This document shows positions 21,170 to 31,150 of a stretch of 64,000 nucleotides of DNA, piece after piece. This DNA comes from Microbacter margulisiae (GTDB taxonomy: Bacteria > Bacteroidota > Bacteroidia > Bacteroidales > Paludibacteraceae): positions 1,798,001 through 1,862,000 of the forward strand of contig NZ_JACHYB010000001.1 in the NCBI RefSeq assembly GCF_014192515.1, read 5' to 3'. A model generated the notes under the pieces. That model worked only from the letters and a program-made list of their open reading frames with translations, made no database searches and was not told the origin of the DNA. Each line of letters starts with the position of its first letter. Position 1 is the first letter of the stretch. A program made the position numbers and the translations under genes.

Positions 21170-24100
21170 TTAAAAGTTAACACTTAACCCCACTGTCATA
21201 ATACGCACTTGAGGAAAAGCCTCAGCCCTAGTCTGATCAACGGTTTGTTCTGGATCAAAACCTTTAAACTTTGTAATCGTAAAAGCATTTTGAATGTTTC
21301 CATAGATTCTGATAGAACTTATACCAACCTTGGAAAGATATTTTTGATCTATAGTATATCCAAGTTCAATATTTTTCAGACGTAGATAAGAGGCATTTTC
21401 CATATAAAAAGAGGAATGAATGTTATTACGTACCCCATCAAATGTTAACCGCGGAAGTGTATTAGAAGGATTAGTAGGTGTCCACCTATTCATCCACCAC
21501 GAGCCCATATTGGCAAATCCGCTAAATGGCGTTGCAATTTCATAATAGGTATAACCTTGTATTCCCTGAACTCCTTGAAAAAATGCCAACAAATCAAAGT
21601 TTTTCCACGTCAAATTAAGATTGAGCGAATAAGTCAAATCGGGAAATTGCTTTCCAATAACCTCCCTGTCATTATTCATATCCACAATGCCATCTCCATT
21701 AAGATCCTTATATTTAATATCTCCTGGTTGTGCCGTAAAATTAGATACGGACACTACCCCTGGTTTTAGCGTATAAACCCCGTTAGAATAATTAAAATCA
21801 GATAATTGGTAAATTCCATCCATTTTATATCCATAAAAAGAATTGATAGCTGCACCTATTTTGATAGCTTTAGGAGAAGTCAACTGTTCAGGCACATCTA
21901 AATTCAGAATCTTATTTACAATATGAGAAGCATTTGCAGTAACCCGAAATTTAAAACCGTTTCCAAAAGTTGTCCGATAAGTTACTGATGCCTCAATACC
22001 TCTGTTCTGGACTTCTCCCGCATTGGCATAAGGTTCACTTAAAGCACCAAGAGTAAGAGGAATAGGTTGTGGCAATAAAAGGTTTTTTGTTCTTTTATCA
22101 AAAAAATCAGCAGTCAAATCAATACCATTATTTAACGACATATCAACGCCAATATCTGTTTGTTGAGATGTTTCCCACGTTAAATTTTTGTTGGTCATTT
22201 TTGTAACAGCCACTCCGGAAGCTAAAGTGCCTCCCAATGAGTAATTTTGTCCGGACGACAAAACATCATAGCCATTGTAATATTCTCCAATATTCTCGTT
22301 CCCCAGTTGCCCCCAGGAAGCACGCAGTTTTAACATATTCAACCAGCTTATGTTTTTCATAAATTTCTCATTAGAAATTATCCAGCCTCCTGAAACAGAT
22401 GGAAATGTTCCCCATTGATGTCCTACTGCAAAACGAGATGACCCGTCTCTTCGTATATTAGCCTCAAACAAATATTTTCCATCATAGTTGTAATTTAAGC
22501 GGCCAAAATATGAACGTAAAGCAAGGTCATAGCTTCCTGCATTATTAGTTTGGGTAGCAGCATCTCCAAGACTTAATACTCGTTGCGTATTATTAACAAA
22601 ATTAGATCGATAACCACTCTCCCAATCATAAGTATATACTTCTTCGGAATATCCCGCCAAAGCACTCACTTCATTCTTGTTAATCTTCTTATGATACTTA
22701 AGCAATGCAGTTGATAAGGTATGAATATTAGTACCATCCGTTACCGTCAAGTCCGAAGCAAGTGGAATACTGCTTCCATCAGGATTATATAATGTCACAT
22801 TAGCATGAAAAGCATTTACATTATATAGATTCGCATTATAGCCATAAGTAACCTGGGCACTTAAATCTTTATATATTTTATACTCAGCATCTAACTGCCC
22901 ACTAAAATTATAATTTTTTGTTATTGAGGTACTACCTTCTTTGACCTCTCCATAATAATTGCGTTCACCATTTACAGCCATCCATTGTCCATTTGCATTT
23001 GTTAAAGGGTGTACCGGAGCTAAGGTAGCATACCATTCAGCATCCCATAAATCAGTAGGTTGATCCTGTACACCAAAGCTTCCTGCAATATTACTCGAGA
23101 TCCGAAGCCTTTTATCTTTAAAAAAATAGGCATCAACATTTGACCGGAAATCTGTCTTTTCATAACTGGTTCCAACTAAAATACCATTTTGATCTAAATG
23201 CCCTACCATAAAAGCATAATGTACATTATCAGTACCTCCACTTATATCCAACCTATGATTTTGCATATTAGCTTTATGATAGTAAACATCAAAATAATTA
23301 ATATCCGGATAGAGCGGATCATTATGAGCAGCAAATTTTGCAATATCAGAAGCAGAATATATTGTAGTGCCTCCTGAGTTTACCGAAGCTTCATTATAAA
23401 GAGTTGCATATTGTACAGAATTTAAAACACTAGGTAGTCGCGTTGCTTGTTGAGTACCAAAATATGCATTATAACTAATTTTCATTTTGCCTGCAGCACC
23501 TCGCTTAGTTGTAATTAAAATTACGCCATTAGCAGCTCTATTCCCATAAATAGAAGCAGAAGCTGCATCTTTTAAAACTGAGATTGAAGCGATATCATTA
23601 GGATCAACACTTGATAAATCTCCAGGAACACCATCAATAATCACTAAAGGAGAACTATTCTGAAATGACCCAACACCCCGGATATCAATGACCGCGTTAT
23701 CAGAACCTGGTTGTCCTGAACTTTGTAATGCATATACGCCCGGGATAGTGCCCTGCAATGCTAAACTTGCATTTGTCAATGGTCTATCTTTCATATCACT
23801 CATTTGAACACTTCCGACAGCTCCGGTCAAATTTACTTTCTTTTGCGTTCCATATCCTACCACAACAACTTCATTAAGACTTTTTGCTGAAGGCACAAGT
23901 TGTATATTAATATGAGTTCTGTTTTGTACGGCTATATGCTGTGTTACATAACCAATAAAAGAAAAGTCCAATATTGCATTCGGAGATTTTAATGTAAGAG
24001 AAAAATCTCCGTTTGCATCCGTAATTGTTCCGGTATGTGTACCTTGTACCAACACATTTACTCCTGGCATAGGAGCATGTGATTCATCTGTCACTTTACC

Positions 24101-24202
24101 GCTAATTTTCAACTCCTGCCCAAAGACATTGGAGCTAATAAAAAAAAGCAGTATCACTGCAACAACTTTGCCCGTTATATTCAATAAATATTTCATGTTC
24201 AC
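21170..24202 (-). CDS. SusC-like TonB-dependent outer-membrane transporter
   Basis: 1010 residues. Signal peptide 1-28 (ending VFGQ), CarboxypepD_reg-like domain about 31-115 (KISGKVTDESHAPMPGVNV...FSFIGY), a TonB-box-like segment LNEVVVVGYGTQKK (about 115-128), plug domain about 130-235 (ISVLKDAASASIYGNRAANGVILITTKRG is the SusC hallmark; quoted here only as its conserved core SASIYGNRAANGVI), then a 22-strand barrel ending in VGLSVNF. It imports oligosaccharides across the outer membrane with energy from TonB-ExbBD, together with the SusD protein. A long upstream region (24203-24648) carries candidate regulator sites. Start could be the third residue. Confidence 0.97.
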   Translation of the reverse strand: MNMKYLLNITGKVVAVILLFFISSNVFGQELKISGKVTDESHAPMPGVNVLVQGTHTGTITDANGDFSLTLKSPNAILDFSFIGYVTQHIAVQNRTHINIQLVPSAKSLNEVVVVGYGTQKKVNLTGAVGSVQMSDMKDRPLTNASLALQGTIPGVYALQSSGQPGSDNAVIDIRGVGSFQNSSPLVIIDGVPGDLSSVDPNDIASISVLKDAASASIYGNRAANGVILITTKRGAAGKMKISYNAYFGTQQATRLPSVLNSVQYATLYNEASVNSGGTTIYSASDIAKFAAHNDPLYPDINYFDVYYHKANMQNHRLDISGGTDNVHYAFMVGHLDQNGILVGTSYEKTDFRSNVDAYFFKDKRLRISSNIAGSFGVQDQPTDLWDAEWYATLAPVHPLTNANGQWMAVNGERNYYGEVKEGSTSITKNYNFSGQLDAEYKIYKDLSAQVTYGYNANLYNVNAFHANVTLYNPDGSSIPLASDLTVTDGTNIHTLSTALLKYHKKINKNEVSALAGYSEEVYTYDWESGYRSNFVNNTQRVLSLGDAATQTNNAGSYDLALRSYFGRLNYNYDGKYLFEANIRRDGSSRFAVGHQWGTFPSVSGGWIISNEKFMKNISWLNMLKLRASWGQLGNENIGEYYNGYDVLSSGQNYSLGGTLASGVAVTKMTNKNLTWETSQQTDIGVDMSLNNGIDLTADFFDKRTKNLLLPQPIPLTLGALSEPYANAGEVQNRGIEASVTYRTTFGNGFKFRVTANASHIVNKILNLDVPEQLTSPKAIKIGAAINSFYGYKMDGIYQLSDFNYSNGVYTLKPGVVSVSNFTAQPGDIKYKDLNGDGIVDMNNDREVIGKQFPDLTYSLNLNLTWKNFDLLAFFQGVQGIQGYTYYEIATPFSGFANMGSWWMNRWTPTNPSNTLPRLTFDGVRNNIHSSFYMENASYLRLKNIELGYTIDQKYLSKVGISSIRIYGNIQNAFTITKFKGFDPEQTVDQTRAEAFPQVRIMTVGLSVNF

Positions 24203-24544
24203 TAAATTTAAAGTATTGTTATCTCAACCCTGTTTTGCATAATAGAGATTTTGATCTCCTATGAACTTATAGGTAGCCTTCATATCAATCAGTTCCACAT
24301 TTACCTTATTAATCATTAGGGCTACCAACGTGTCGTACGCCTTTGAACGGCATAAATAATTCTTAGGGGGAATTGGGGAGGGCTATTCTCCACCAATCTT
24401 ACATTGTTGTTCCCTTTGCGACCTTCTAAAGGAAGAAGCTCAAGGAATGACACAACAAGAGAAGTGTAGTTTTTCATAAGACATTAAATTAAATTGTTAA
24501 TAAAATACGGAGATATTGGACAATAGGCCCCACATCCCACTTTG

Positions 24545-24605
24545 CAAATGTAGGATGAATATAGCCGTAAAAACAGGGGGAAATCAGTCAAAAAGCAGGG
24601 GGAAA
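24545..24605 (-). promoter_or_regulatory. Candidate regulated promoter of susC with two tandem operator-like boxes
   Basis: On the minus strand TACATTTG (24545-24552) matches TAnnTTTG. No -33 TTG is present at the usual distance. Instead two direct copies of TTTCCCCCTG lie upstream at 24574-24583 and 24596-24605, 22 bp apart (two helical turns), each followed by a T run. The downstream copy ends 21 bp before the -7 box. This layout fits an activator-dependent promoter controlled by the adjacent hybrid two-component protein. The leader would be about 330 nt and includes a weak stem (24272-24278 with 24320-24326) and a 51-codon open frame (24322-24477) that I do not call as a gene. Confidence 0.5.
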
Positions 24606-24648
24606 ATCGTTATCCGAAATTAACACAAAGGACATTCTTTTCAGAATA

Positions 24649-27600
24649 TCAATCATTTACATCATCATCTATGGATGTATGGGTTTTCATATAATCAGAC
24701 GGAGAGACTTTATATTGTTCTTTGAAAGAAGTTCGAAAATGTTTCAGATCATTGAAGCCGACCATATAGGCCACTTCAGAAACATTGTACGATTGTGAAC
24801 GGAGCAATTGGGCAGCTCTCTTTAACCGAACGCCTCTGATGAATTCTGAAATCGAGAAACCGGTCAACGCTTTCAGTTTCCGGTATAACGTCGAATGACT
24901 CATATTAAGTTCTCCGGCGAGGTATATCGCATCAAACTTTTCGTCCGAAATATTTTTTTCTATGATCTCTATAATATCCGATATAAATTTTTCATCTTTT
25001 AATCCAAGTTGTACTTCCTCGGGTTGAAACAATAAATTTCTGGCAATATGTTCTGCAAGGAGCGTTCTCGTTTTAATCAGATTATACACCCTGGAGGTCA
25101 GAAGCGCAGTACTGAAGGGTTTGGTAATATAGGAATCCGCACCTGTTTCATATCCTTCAATTTTATATTGCAGGGTATTTAAAGCCGTAAGCATCACGAC
25201 TGGCACATGTGAAGTCTTCAGCTCCGATTTCACCTTGGCACAAAGTTCCATCCCATTCATCTTGGGCATAATAATATCGGTTATGATAATATCAGGAACA
25301 TGTTTTAAAGCCAATTTGAGTCCCGCTTCTCCATCAGTTGCCTCCAACATCCGGAATTCTTTCTTAAAGATATCCTTGATATAGGACATAATTTCGTCAT
25401 TATCTTCAACGATCAGCATGATCTTTTTCTGACCATCTCCGGATTGTTCAGCATCGGCATACGTCATTAGATCCGTCATTTCTGTTGCTTGCTCCGCATT
25501 CTCAATACTTCGCGGAAGATTTGCCGGGATTACATAATGCCCCCGGTCATTAATGATCTGCTCCCTCGAAAACTGACTATTCCCTTGTAACAATGTAACC
25601 GTAAAGCATGAGCCTTTCCCCAATTCGCTCTCAACAGAAATCTCACCTTGCATCAACGAAACCAGATTTTGGGTTAATGCCAGGCCAATACCATATCCCT
25701 GGGCATCTTTCACTTCTTCTATGCGGTAATATTGATCAAATACATTTTGTTTATGTTCTTCGGAAATCCCGATACCGGTATCCCTGACTTTAATCAAAAC
25801 CGCTTCATTACCATTCAAGGTTCCATAAGCCAATTCAAGCGAAACTTTTCCACCGGCATGCGTATATTTATAAGCATTGGACAACAGGTTATTCAAAATA
25901 ATAACCAGTTTTTCAGGATCATACCACAAATCAACCACATCACTGCAGCTCTCTATTGTAAATTCAATATTCTTGTGTTCGAAGAGGGGTACAAATGAAA
26001 CATAAACTTCTTTCAGTAAAGCAGTAATATTATCCTTCACAACCCTCAATTTCATTTCGCCTGCCTCAACCTTTCTGAATTCCAATAGCTTATCAATCAA
26101 ATTGAGCAATTGATTTGAATTTCTATGTATAAGCATCAACTTACGGACGATAGGAGCTGCCAGTTTTGAATCGCTCAGTAAATCTTCCAGCGGGCCAATA
26201 ATAAGCGTCAATGGGCTACGAAATTCATGGGTGATATTGGTAAAGAATCGCAATTTCTCCTGATTCAACTGATACTCTTTTTGTCTCGTGATTTTTTCAT
26301 ACAAAAGATTCTGCTTCAACAAATTCTCATGCTGATAATATTTATAGATACGAAACGCAATTCCTGCCAGGATCAGGAAATAGATCAGATAGGCCCACCA
26401 TGTTTCCCAAAAAGGAGGAAGGACACGAATTACCAAAGATGTATAGGCGCTTCCCCAATCTTTCGGGATATTGGTTGCTTTCACCATGAAAACATAGCGT
26501 CCGGGGTTCAGGTTCCGATAGGTTGCCATACGCTGGGTTCCTGTATAATTCCATTCATTATCCAACCCCTTCATCATATAGGCATATTGAATTTTATCAG
26601 GGGACCGATAATTGAGTGCAGAAAAAACAATCGTAAAAAAGGATTGTTTGTAATTTAATGTAATCTCCCGGGTATTGATAATATTGTTCGATAGCGGGCT
26701 ATCCGGGAACTTATCCGATTGCACAGGCATACTTTTATTAAATAGTTGAAAATCGACAATATGAACGACGGGTTGTATAACAATTTTTTCCACCTTTTCA
26801 GGATCAAAATAGCACAGTCCATACATGTTCCCGAAATACATAATTCCCTGTGACAATAAAGCGGATCCCTCAGCAAATTCTCCCCCTGGAATTCCATCCT
26901 GAATATCATAATTAATAAAATAATGCTTGGCTAACGAAAAACAGGAAATCCCTTTATTTGTACTTACCCATATATTCCCTGATTTATCCTCAAGAAGCGC
27001 CTTGATATTATCATTTGCCAGCCCATTCTTTTCATCATAATTTATAAATCCATGCAATGATGGAACATAGAGAAACAGTCCGCCACCGTCGGTTCCAATC
27101 CATATCCTGCCTTGCTGATCTTGAATAATAGAAAAAATGGTATTGCTTGCAAGAACACCTGCATCCGTATTATATTGAAAATGAACAAATTTTCCAGATT
27201 TTCGATTTACATAATATACCCCGTTATTATAGGTTCCTATCCAGTAATTGCCGTCTTTATCCTGTATCATGGCTCTTACACTGGTTCCAGATAGTCCCCA
27301 TTTACGCATTATGGAATTATTAAACGTGTGAGTTGCCTTAGAAAATAGAGATAAACCTCCACCATCGGTTCCGATCCATAAATTATGCTGCGCATCTTCA
27401 TAGATAATACGCACATCATTATTCGGAAGGCTGGTTGAATCGTTCGGTATATTTTTGTAATGGATAAATCCTCCTGATATAGGATCTTCGTTCAAACCTC
27501 CACGATAGGTTCCAAACCACAAATTGCCTTCATGGTCTTTGAAAGCGCTTAATACAGCATTATCACTTAATGACCGGGGATCTTGATCCGAATGCTTGAA

Positions 27601-28851
27601 TACCTTGATTTTCCCGGCAGAAGGGTTATATTCATTAATTCCTCCACCATCGGTTCCAATCCATATATTTCCCTGAGTATCGTCGCATATACCCCAGACT
27701 TTATGATAAGACAAACTATTTGCACTATTCTTGTTTTGTTCCAACTTTAAAAACTGGTCGGGTATCCCGCTGATAAAATTAATTCCTCCCTTATAGATAC
27801 CGATCCATATGTTATGATCTTTGTCTTGATACAAAGCCTGAACGGTAGAATAAGACAACCCGGTTTCATCATCCGATTCATAGATATTCTGAAAAACAGC
27901 CTGATTTGGATGCTTAATCATATTTGCATTGAAACGAAACTTACTGATTCCGCCTGACTGTGTACCAACCCAGATAACCCCTTCGCGATTCTGCATAATG
28001 GTCCTCACAATATTGGAAATAAGACTATGCAAATCATTAGGGTGATGGACAAAAGTGATAAATTTTTTACTGTTTCTATCAAAAAGGCTAAGCCCTCCGT
28101 CCGTACCGATCCATATATTATGATTTTGATCTTCAAAAATTACATTAACCGTATTTGAAGGTAGTGTATTTGTATTTTGCTTGCTTTGCTTATAACAAGT
28201 AACCGTATGCCTTCTAACATCATATGCATAAAGTCCTTTATTTTGAGTGCCAATCCAAAGAATGCCGTAACTATCCTCTAACAAAGCCATGACCCTCCCC
28301 GTATTAAAAAAAGAATCTCTACCGGGAACATTTACAATATGGATAAAGCGTTCGGATGTCATGTCAAAGTATGAAACTCCTCCGCCATATGTTCCGATCC
28401 ATAAATTACCATCATTGGATTTTGCAATTTTGGTAACCTGATTATTGTCAATACTAAATGGATTCCGAACATCATGGATAAAGTGAATAAACCGATCGTT
28501 GTTATAATCGTATAAATCCAGCCCCACATTGGTAGCTACCCATAGCTGGTTGGAATCTGATTGTCTGTAAATATCAGAGATAAAATTATCCGAAATGCTA
28601 TTCGGATCATGCGAATCATGACGAAACACCGTAAACTTATATCCGTCATACCGGTTCAATCCGTCTTCAGTAGCAAACCACATAAACCCGTTATTATCCT
28701 GCACAATCGCTGATATGGAAGAGTTGGACAATCCCTGGTAAGTAGATATTTTCTTAATAACTAACGGCGGCGATGGCTGTCCATTCATGTAACAACCGAA
28801 GAATAAAAATAAGGATAGTAAATAGATGCTCCTCTTTATATTCATAATCAA
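24649..28851 (-). CDS. Hybrid two-component system sensor/regulator (HTCS)
   Basis: 1400 residues combining a sensor kinase and its regulator in one chain. Signal peptide (about 1-24), a periplasmic sensor of two seven-bladed propellers built from Reg_prop repeats (about 35-720; repeated IWIGTDGGGLS-type motifs), a Y_Y_Y domain (about 733-793), one membrane helix (about 815-835), HisKA with the phospho-accepting histidine in NITHEFRSPLTL (about 875), HATPase_c (NNLLSNAYKYT, DTGIGIS; about 970-1080), a receiver domain with the aspartate in IIITDIIMPKMNG (about 1190), and an AraC-type HTH (about 1300-1395). Such proteins sense oligosaccharides in the periplasm and activate the neighbouring PUL. 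It is encoded directly upstream of susC in the same direction. Confidence 0.97.
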   Translation of the reverse strand: MIMNIKRSIYLLSLFLFFGCYMNGQPSPPLVIKKISTYQGLSNSSISAIVQDNNGFMWFATEDGLNRYDGYKFTVFRHDSHDPNSISDNFISDIYRQSDSNQLWVATNVGLDLYDYNNDRFIHFIHDVRNPFSIDNNQVTKIAKSNDGNLWIGTYGGGVSYFDMTSERFIHIVNVPGRDSFFNTGRVMALLEDSYGILWIGTQNKGLYAYDVRRHTVTCYKQSKQNTNTLPSNTVNVIFEDQNHNIWIGTDGGLSLFDRNSKKFITFVHHPNDLHSLISNIVRTIMQNREGVIWVGTQSGGISKFRFNANMIKHPNQAVFQNIYESDDETGLSYSTVQALYQDKDHNIWIGIYKGGINFISGIPDQFLKLEQNKNSANSLSYHKVWGICDDTQGNIWIGTDGGGINEYNPSAGKIKVFKHSDQDPRSLSDNAVLSAFKDHEGNLWFGTYRGGLNEDPISGGFIHYKNIPNDSTSLPNNDVRIIYEDAQHNLWIGTDGGGLSLFSKATHTFNNSIMRKWGLSGTSVRAMIQDKDGNYWIGTYNNGVYYVNRKSGKFVHFQYNTDAGVLASNTIFSIIQDQQGRIWIGTDGGGLFLYVPSLHGFINYDEKNGLANDNIKALLEDKSGNIWVSTNKGISCFSLAKHYFINYDIQDGIPGGEFAEGSALLSQGIMYFGNMYGLCYFDPEKVEKIVIQPVVHIVDFQLFNKSMPVQSDKFPDSPLSNNIINTREITLNYKQSFFTIVFSALNYRSPDKIQYAYMMKGLDNEWNYTGTQRMATYRNLNPGRYVFMVKATNIPKDWGSAYTSLVIRVLPPFWETWWAYLIYFLILAGIAFRIYKYYQHENLLKQNLLYEKITRQKEYQLNQEKLRFFTNITHEFRSPLTLIIGPLEDLLSDSKLAAPIVRKLMLIHRNSNQLLNLIDKLLEFRKVEAGEMKLRVVKDNITALLKEVYVSFVPLFEHKNIEFTIESCSDVVDLWYDPEKLVIILNNLLSNAYKYTHAGGKVSLELAYGTLNGNEAVLIKVRDTGIGISEEHKQNVFDQYYRIEEVKDAQGYGIGLALTQNLVSLMQGEISVESELGKGSCFTVTLLQGNSQFSREQIINDRGHYVIPANLPRSIENAEQATEMTDLMTYADAEQSGDGQKKIMLIVEDNDEIMSYIKDIFKKEFRMLEATDGEAGLKLALKHVPDIIITDIIMPKMNGMELCAKVKSELKTSHVPVVMLTALNTLQYKIEGYETGADSYITKPFSTALLTSRVYNLIKTRTLLAEHIARNLLFQPEEVQLGLKDEKFISDIIEIIEKNISDEKFDAIYLAGELNMSHSTLYRKLKALTGFSISEFIRGVRLKRAAQLLRSQSYNVSEVAYMVGFNDLKHFRTSFKEQYKVSPSDYMKTHTSIDDDVND

Positions 28852-28928
28852 AGTGTTTTCCGTATAGATTCGGTATTAAAATTCATTTACTAAATCAAAC
28901 AATATGTTTTGTGCTTTACAGAGATAAA

Positions 28929-28956
28929 CAAAAGTACATAAAACTTTATTTCACAA
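28929..28956 (-). promoter_or_regulatory. Possible promoter of the HTCS gene
   Basis: TACTTTTG on the minus strand (28929-28936) matches TAnnTTTG; a TTG at 28954-28956 is 17 nt upstream, slightly short of the usual 19-21. The rest of 28852-29194 is AT-rich and shows nothing else recognisable. Confidence 0.35.
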
Positions 28957-29194
28957 TATATTATCTCATAAATATCATCAACAAGAATCCAAAACACGTC
29001 CTATTTGATTTGACAAATTTAGTGATATAAATTCAAATAGAAATCGTGTTGTTGCCCTATCCCCTTATTTTTATATGACGTGTACCATAAATGCATGATC
29101 CGTCAATCTATAAAATTGTTCACATATCGACCAATATCCGATTCGTTTTTCAATAATTATGGATGCGAATATCAGGCAATACAATGTCACCCCC

Positions 29195-29221
29195 AAAAGC
29201 GTCGGAAGAAATTTCCGACAC
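29195..29221 (-). terminator. Terminator of the DUF6266 remnant
   Basis: On the minus strand GTCGGAA and TTCCGAC (29201-29207 with 29213-29219) form a hairpin followed by GCTTTT. The same arrangement ends the intact DUF6266 gene at 40694-40725. Confidence 0.6.
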
Positions 29222-29238
29222 TTCCCAAAACAGTTTTG

Positions 29239-29307
29239 TCACATTGCTACGCTGCCGGAAGACTGACCCAGGAAGACTTGTAAAGGGTTATCCGCCGCCG
29301 GAAATTA
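29239..29307 (-). pseudogene. C-terminal remnant of a DUF6266 family gene
   Basis: On the minus strand the last 20 or so codons read AADNPLQVFLGQSSGSVAM and stop at 29239. They align with the end of the intact DUF6266 protein at 40743 (AEDNPLQVSTSQYLGSVTV), and the similarity continues through the terminator. Upstream of about 29307 this frame is closed by a stop, and the gene body is replaced by the 21-bp repeat array. Confidence 0.7.
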
Positions 29308-29640
29308 TTCCTGTACGTCTGGGTTTTGCCTCTGCACGTCTGGGAATTGTTCCTGCACGTCTGGAAAACGGGGTTACACCAGCGGAAAATGCGGTTACAC
29401 GACTGGCAAAAGTGGTTACACAGGCGGTGATTGCTTCTGCACGTCTGGAAATTGTTCCTGCACGTCTGGAAAACGGGGTTACACCAGCGAAAAATGCGGT
29501 TACACGACTGGCAAAAGTGGTTACACAGGCGGTGATTGCTTCTGCACGTCTGATAATTTCCCTTGCACGACCGGAAATTAGGCTTGTAATGGTCATGAAA
29601 TTCATTTTCATGGTCATTAAATTCAAGGTTATCATCCCTA
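29289..29640 (-). repeat. Degenerate 21-bp tandem repeat (about 16 units)
   Basis: Units of 21 bp are seen by eye, for example CCTGCACGTCTGGAAAACGG, then GTTACACCAGCGGAAAATGC, GTTACACGACTGGCAAAAGT and GTTACACAGGCGGTGATTGC (plus strand, each cut at 20). A higher-order 105-bp block of five units is repeated almost exactly (start points 29350 and 29455). Because 21 is a multiple of three, long open frames appear on both strands. One minus-strand frame gives heptads of the form xNxFxxC (RNNFQTC, NRIFRWC, NPVFQTC), starting after a TGA at 29652-29654 and without an ATG. Whether any frame is translated is unknown. Confidence 0.85.
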
Positions 29641-29742
29641 CCTTCATTATTTCAGGAAGAAAAATGAATCTCTTTTTCGCAAAACAGGAATTACTGATAC
29701 GGATAGGGACTGCCGGCTTCATCATGTCAAGAATCATTGGTG

Positions 29743-29750
29743 TGCCACAA
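29743..29750. repeat. Target site duplication, left copy
   Basis: TGCCACAA directly precedes the left end of the IS256-family element and recurs at 31202-31209 directly after its right end. Confidence 0.85.
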
Positions 29751-29815
29751 GAGACCGTCCAAAAAACTGTGTAAATAGAAATAAATGCTTATTTTTATAA
29801 CAGAAAAAAAAGGAC

Positions 29816-31087
29816 ATGAAAAAGCAGAAATCAGTATTATCAAAATTGAGTGCAGAAGATGAGGCACTTTTCTCCCAGTTACCAACAGATTTTTTCAAGG
29901 GTTTCAAGACCATGCAAGACATAAATGGTTTTATGGATAAGCTATTTAAGCGGGGAGTAGAAAAGATGTTAGAAAGTGAGTTGAGCGAACATCTTGGCTA
30001 CGACAAGCACTCAGTCAAAGGAAATGGCAGTGGGAACTCTCGTAATGGAAAAACCCGCAAGTTAGTAAAGAGCAGTAGTGGAGAAATAATTATAGAGGTT
30101 CCCCGCGATCGTCAGGGTGAGTTTAATCCCATCGTTTTGCCCAAGCGTCAAAAAGTAATAGACAAGATAGAAAGCGTTGTGATTTCTTTGTATGCACGAG
30201 GCATGTCGACTCGTGACATAGAAGCTCAGATAAAAGACATTTATGGTGTCACTATCAGTTCTTCGTCCATATCCAATATCACAGATCAGGTAATGAGCGA
30301 TGTAGAAGCCTGGCAAACCCGTCCATTGGATGATACTTATCTGATTGTTTGGTTAGATGGTATTCGTATCAAAGTTCGTTCAGGAGGTAAGATAATAAGT
30401 AAAAGCGTTTATCTGATTATCGGTTTAAATACCAATGGACATAGAGAAGTTATTAGTATGTGGATCAATGAAACTGAATCGGCTTCATTTTGGATGAACG
30501 TGTTGGATGATTTGAAGAAACGAGGGGTGAAAGATATTTTAATTGCCTGTTCAGATAATCTGAAAGGGCTAACCCAGGCTATTCAGGCTGTGTTTCCGGA
30601 AACAGTAACACAATTATGTATTGTTCATCAGATAAGAAACACGATGAACTATATTGGGACAAAGGAAAAACGGAGTTTTATGCATGATCTTCAACAAGTG
30701 TATCAGGCCCGAAACTTAGATGCTGCTGGGGAAGCTTTTGCTGAATTGGAAACTAAATGGGGAGAGAAATATCCTTATGCCATTAAATCCTGGATTGCAA
30801 ATTGGGAAAATCTGACAGCCTATTTTACCTATCCAGCCGAGATACGAAAGATTATCTATACCACTAATGTGATTGAAAATCTAAATCGAAGCATACGCAA
30901 ATACACCAAAAATAAATTGATGTTTCCTGATGATCAGGCAATGAAAAAAGCAGTGTATCTGGCGATCCAACAAGCCTCAATATCTTGGAGTGCAAAAGTT
31001 TCCAACTGGCCATTGATTGCCAATCAGTTTATGATTTTATATCCTGATAGAGCAAATATTAGTGACACTAGTTTAAGAATAAAATAA
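29816..31087 (+). CDS. IS256-family (mutator-type) transposase
   Basis: 423 residues, normal for the family. Conserved parts are seen in order: LFKRGVEKMLESELSEHLGY (about 42-62), the SRNGKTRKLVKSSSGEI region (about 74), PRDRQGEFNP, ISLYARGMSTRDI, LDGIRIKVR with the first catalytic aspartate (about 180), ACSDNLKGLTQAI with the second (about 246), CIVHQIRNT, and TTNVIENLNRSIRKYTKNK with the catalytic glutamate (about 356). It catalyses DDE cut-and-paste or copy-out transposition of the element. The frame is uninterrupted. Confidence 0.96.
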   Translation: MKKQKSVLSKLSAEDEALFSQLPTDFFKGFKTMQDINGFMDKLFKRGVEKMLESELSEHLGYDKHSVKGNGSGNSRNGKTRKLVKSSSGEIIIEVPRDRQGEFNPIVLPKRQKVIDKIESVVISLYARGMSTRDIEAQIKDIYGVTISSSSISNITDQVMSDVEAWQTRPLDDTYLIVWLDGIRIKVRSGGKIISKSVYLIIGLNTNGHREVISMWINETESASFWMNVLDDLKKRGVKDILIACSDNLKGLTQAIQAVFPETVTQLCIVHQIRNTMNYIGTKEKRSFMHDLQQVYQARNLDAAGEAFAELETKWGEKYPYAIKSWIANWENLTAYFTYPAEIRKIIYTTNVIENLNRSIRKYTKNKLMFPDDQAMKKAVYLAIQQASISWSAKVSNWPLIANQFMILYPDRANISDTSLRIK

Positions 31088-31096
31088 AAACGGAAG

Positions 31097-31150
31097 TTTT
31101 TTCTTTTCAAACCCCTCAAAAATTTTGAGAGGGGATTCGAAAAGAAAAAA
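31097..31150. terminator. Strong bidirectional terminator inside the IS
   Basis: A 12-bp perfect arm (TTTTTTCTTTTC 31097-31108 with GAAAAGAAAAAA 31139-31150) encloses CCCCTC/GAGGGG. It follows the transposase stop by 10 bp and would end transcripts from either side. Confidence 0.75.

Noticed and set aside
24322..24477. 51-codon minus-strand frame in the susC leader
   Set aside because: No similarity recognised and no codon-use support; kept only as a remark because a leader peptide cannot be excluded.
29163..29774. 203-codon plus-strand and 149-codon minus-strand (29288-29737) frames
   Set aside because: Both exist because a 21-bp repeat stays open in all frames; neither has a recognisable domain, and the plus frame runs into the IS end.
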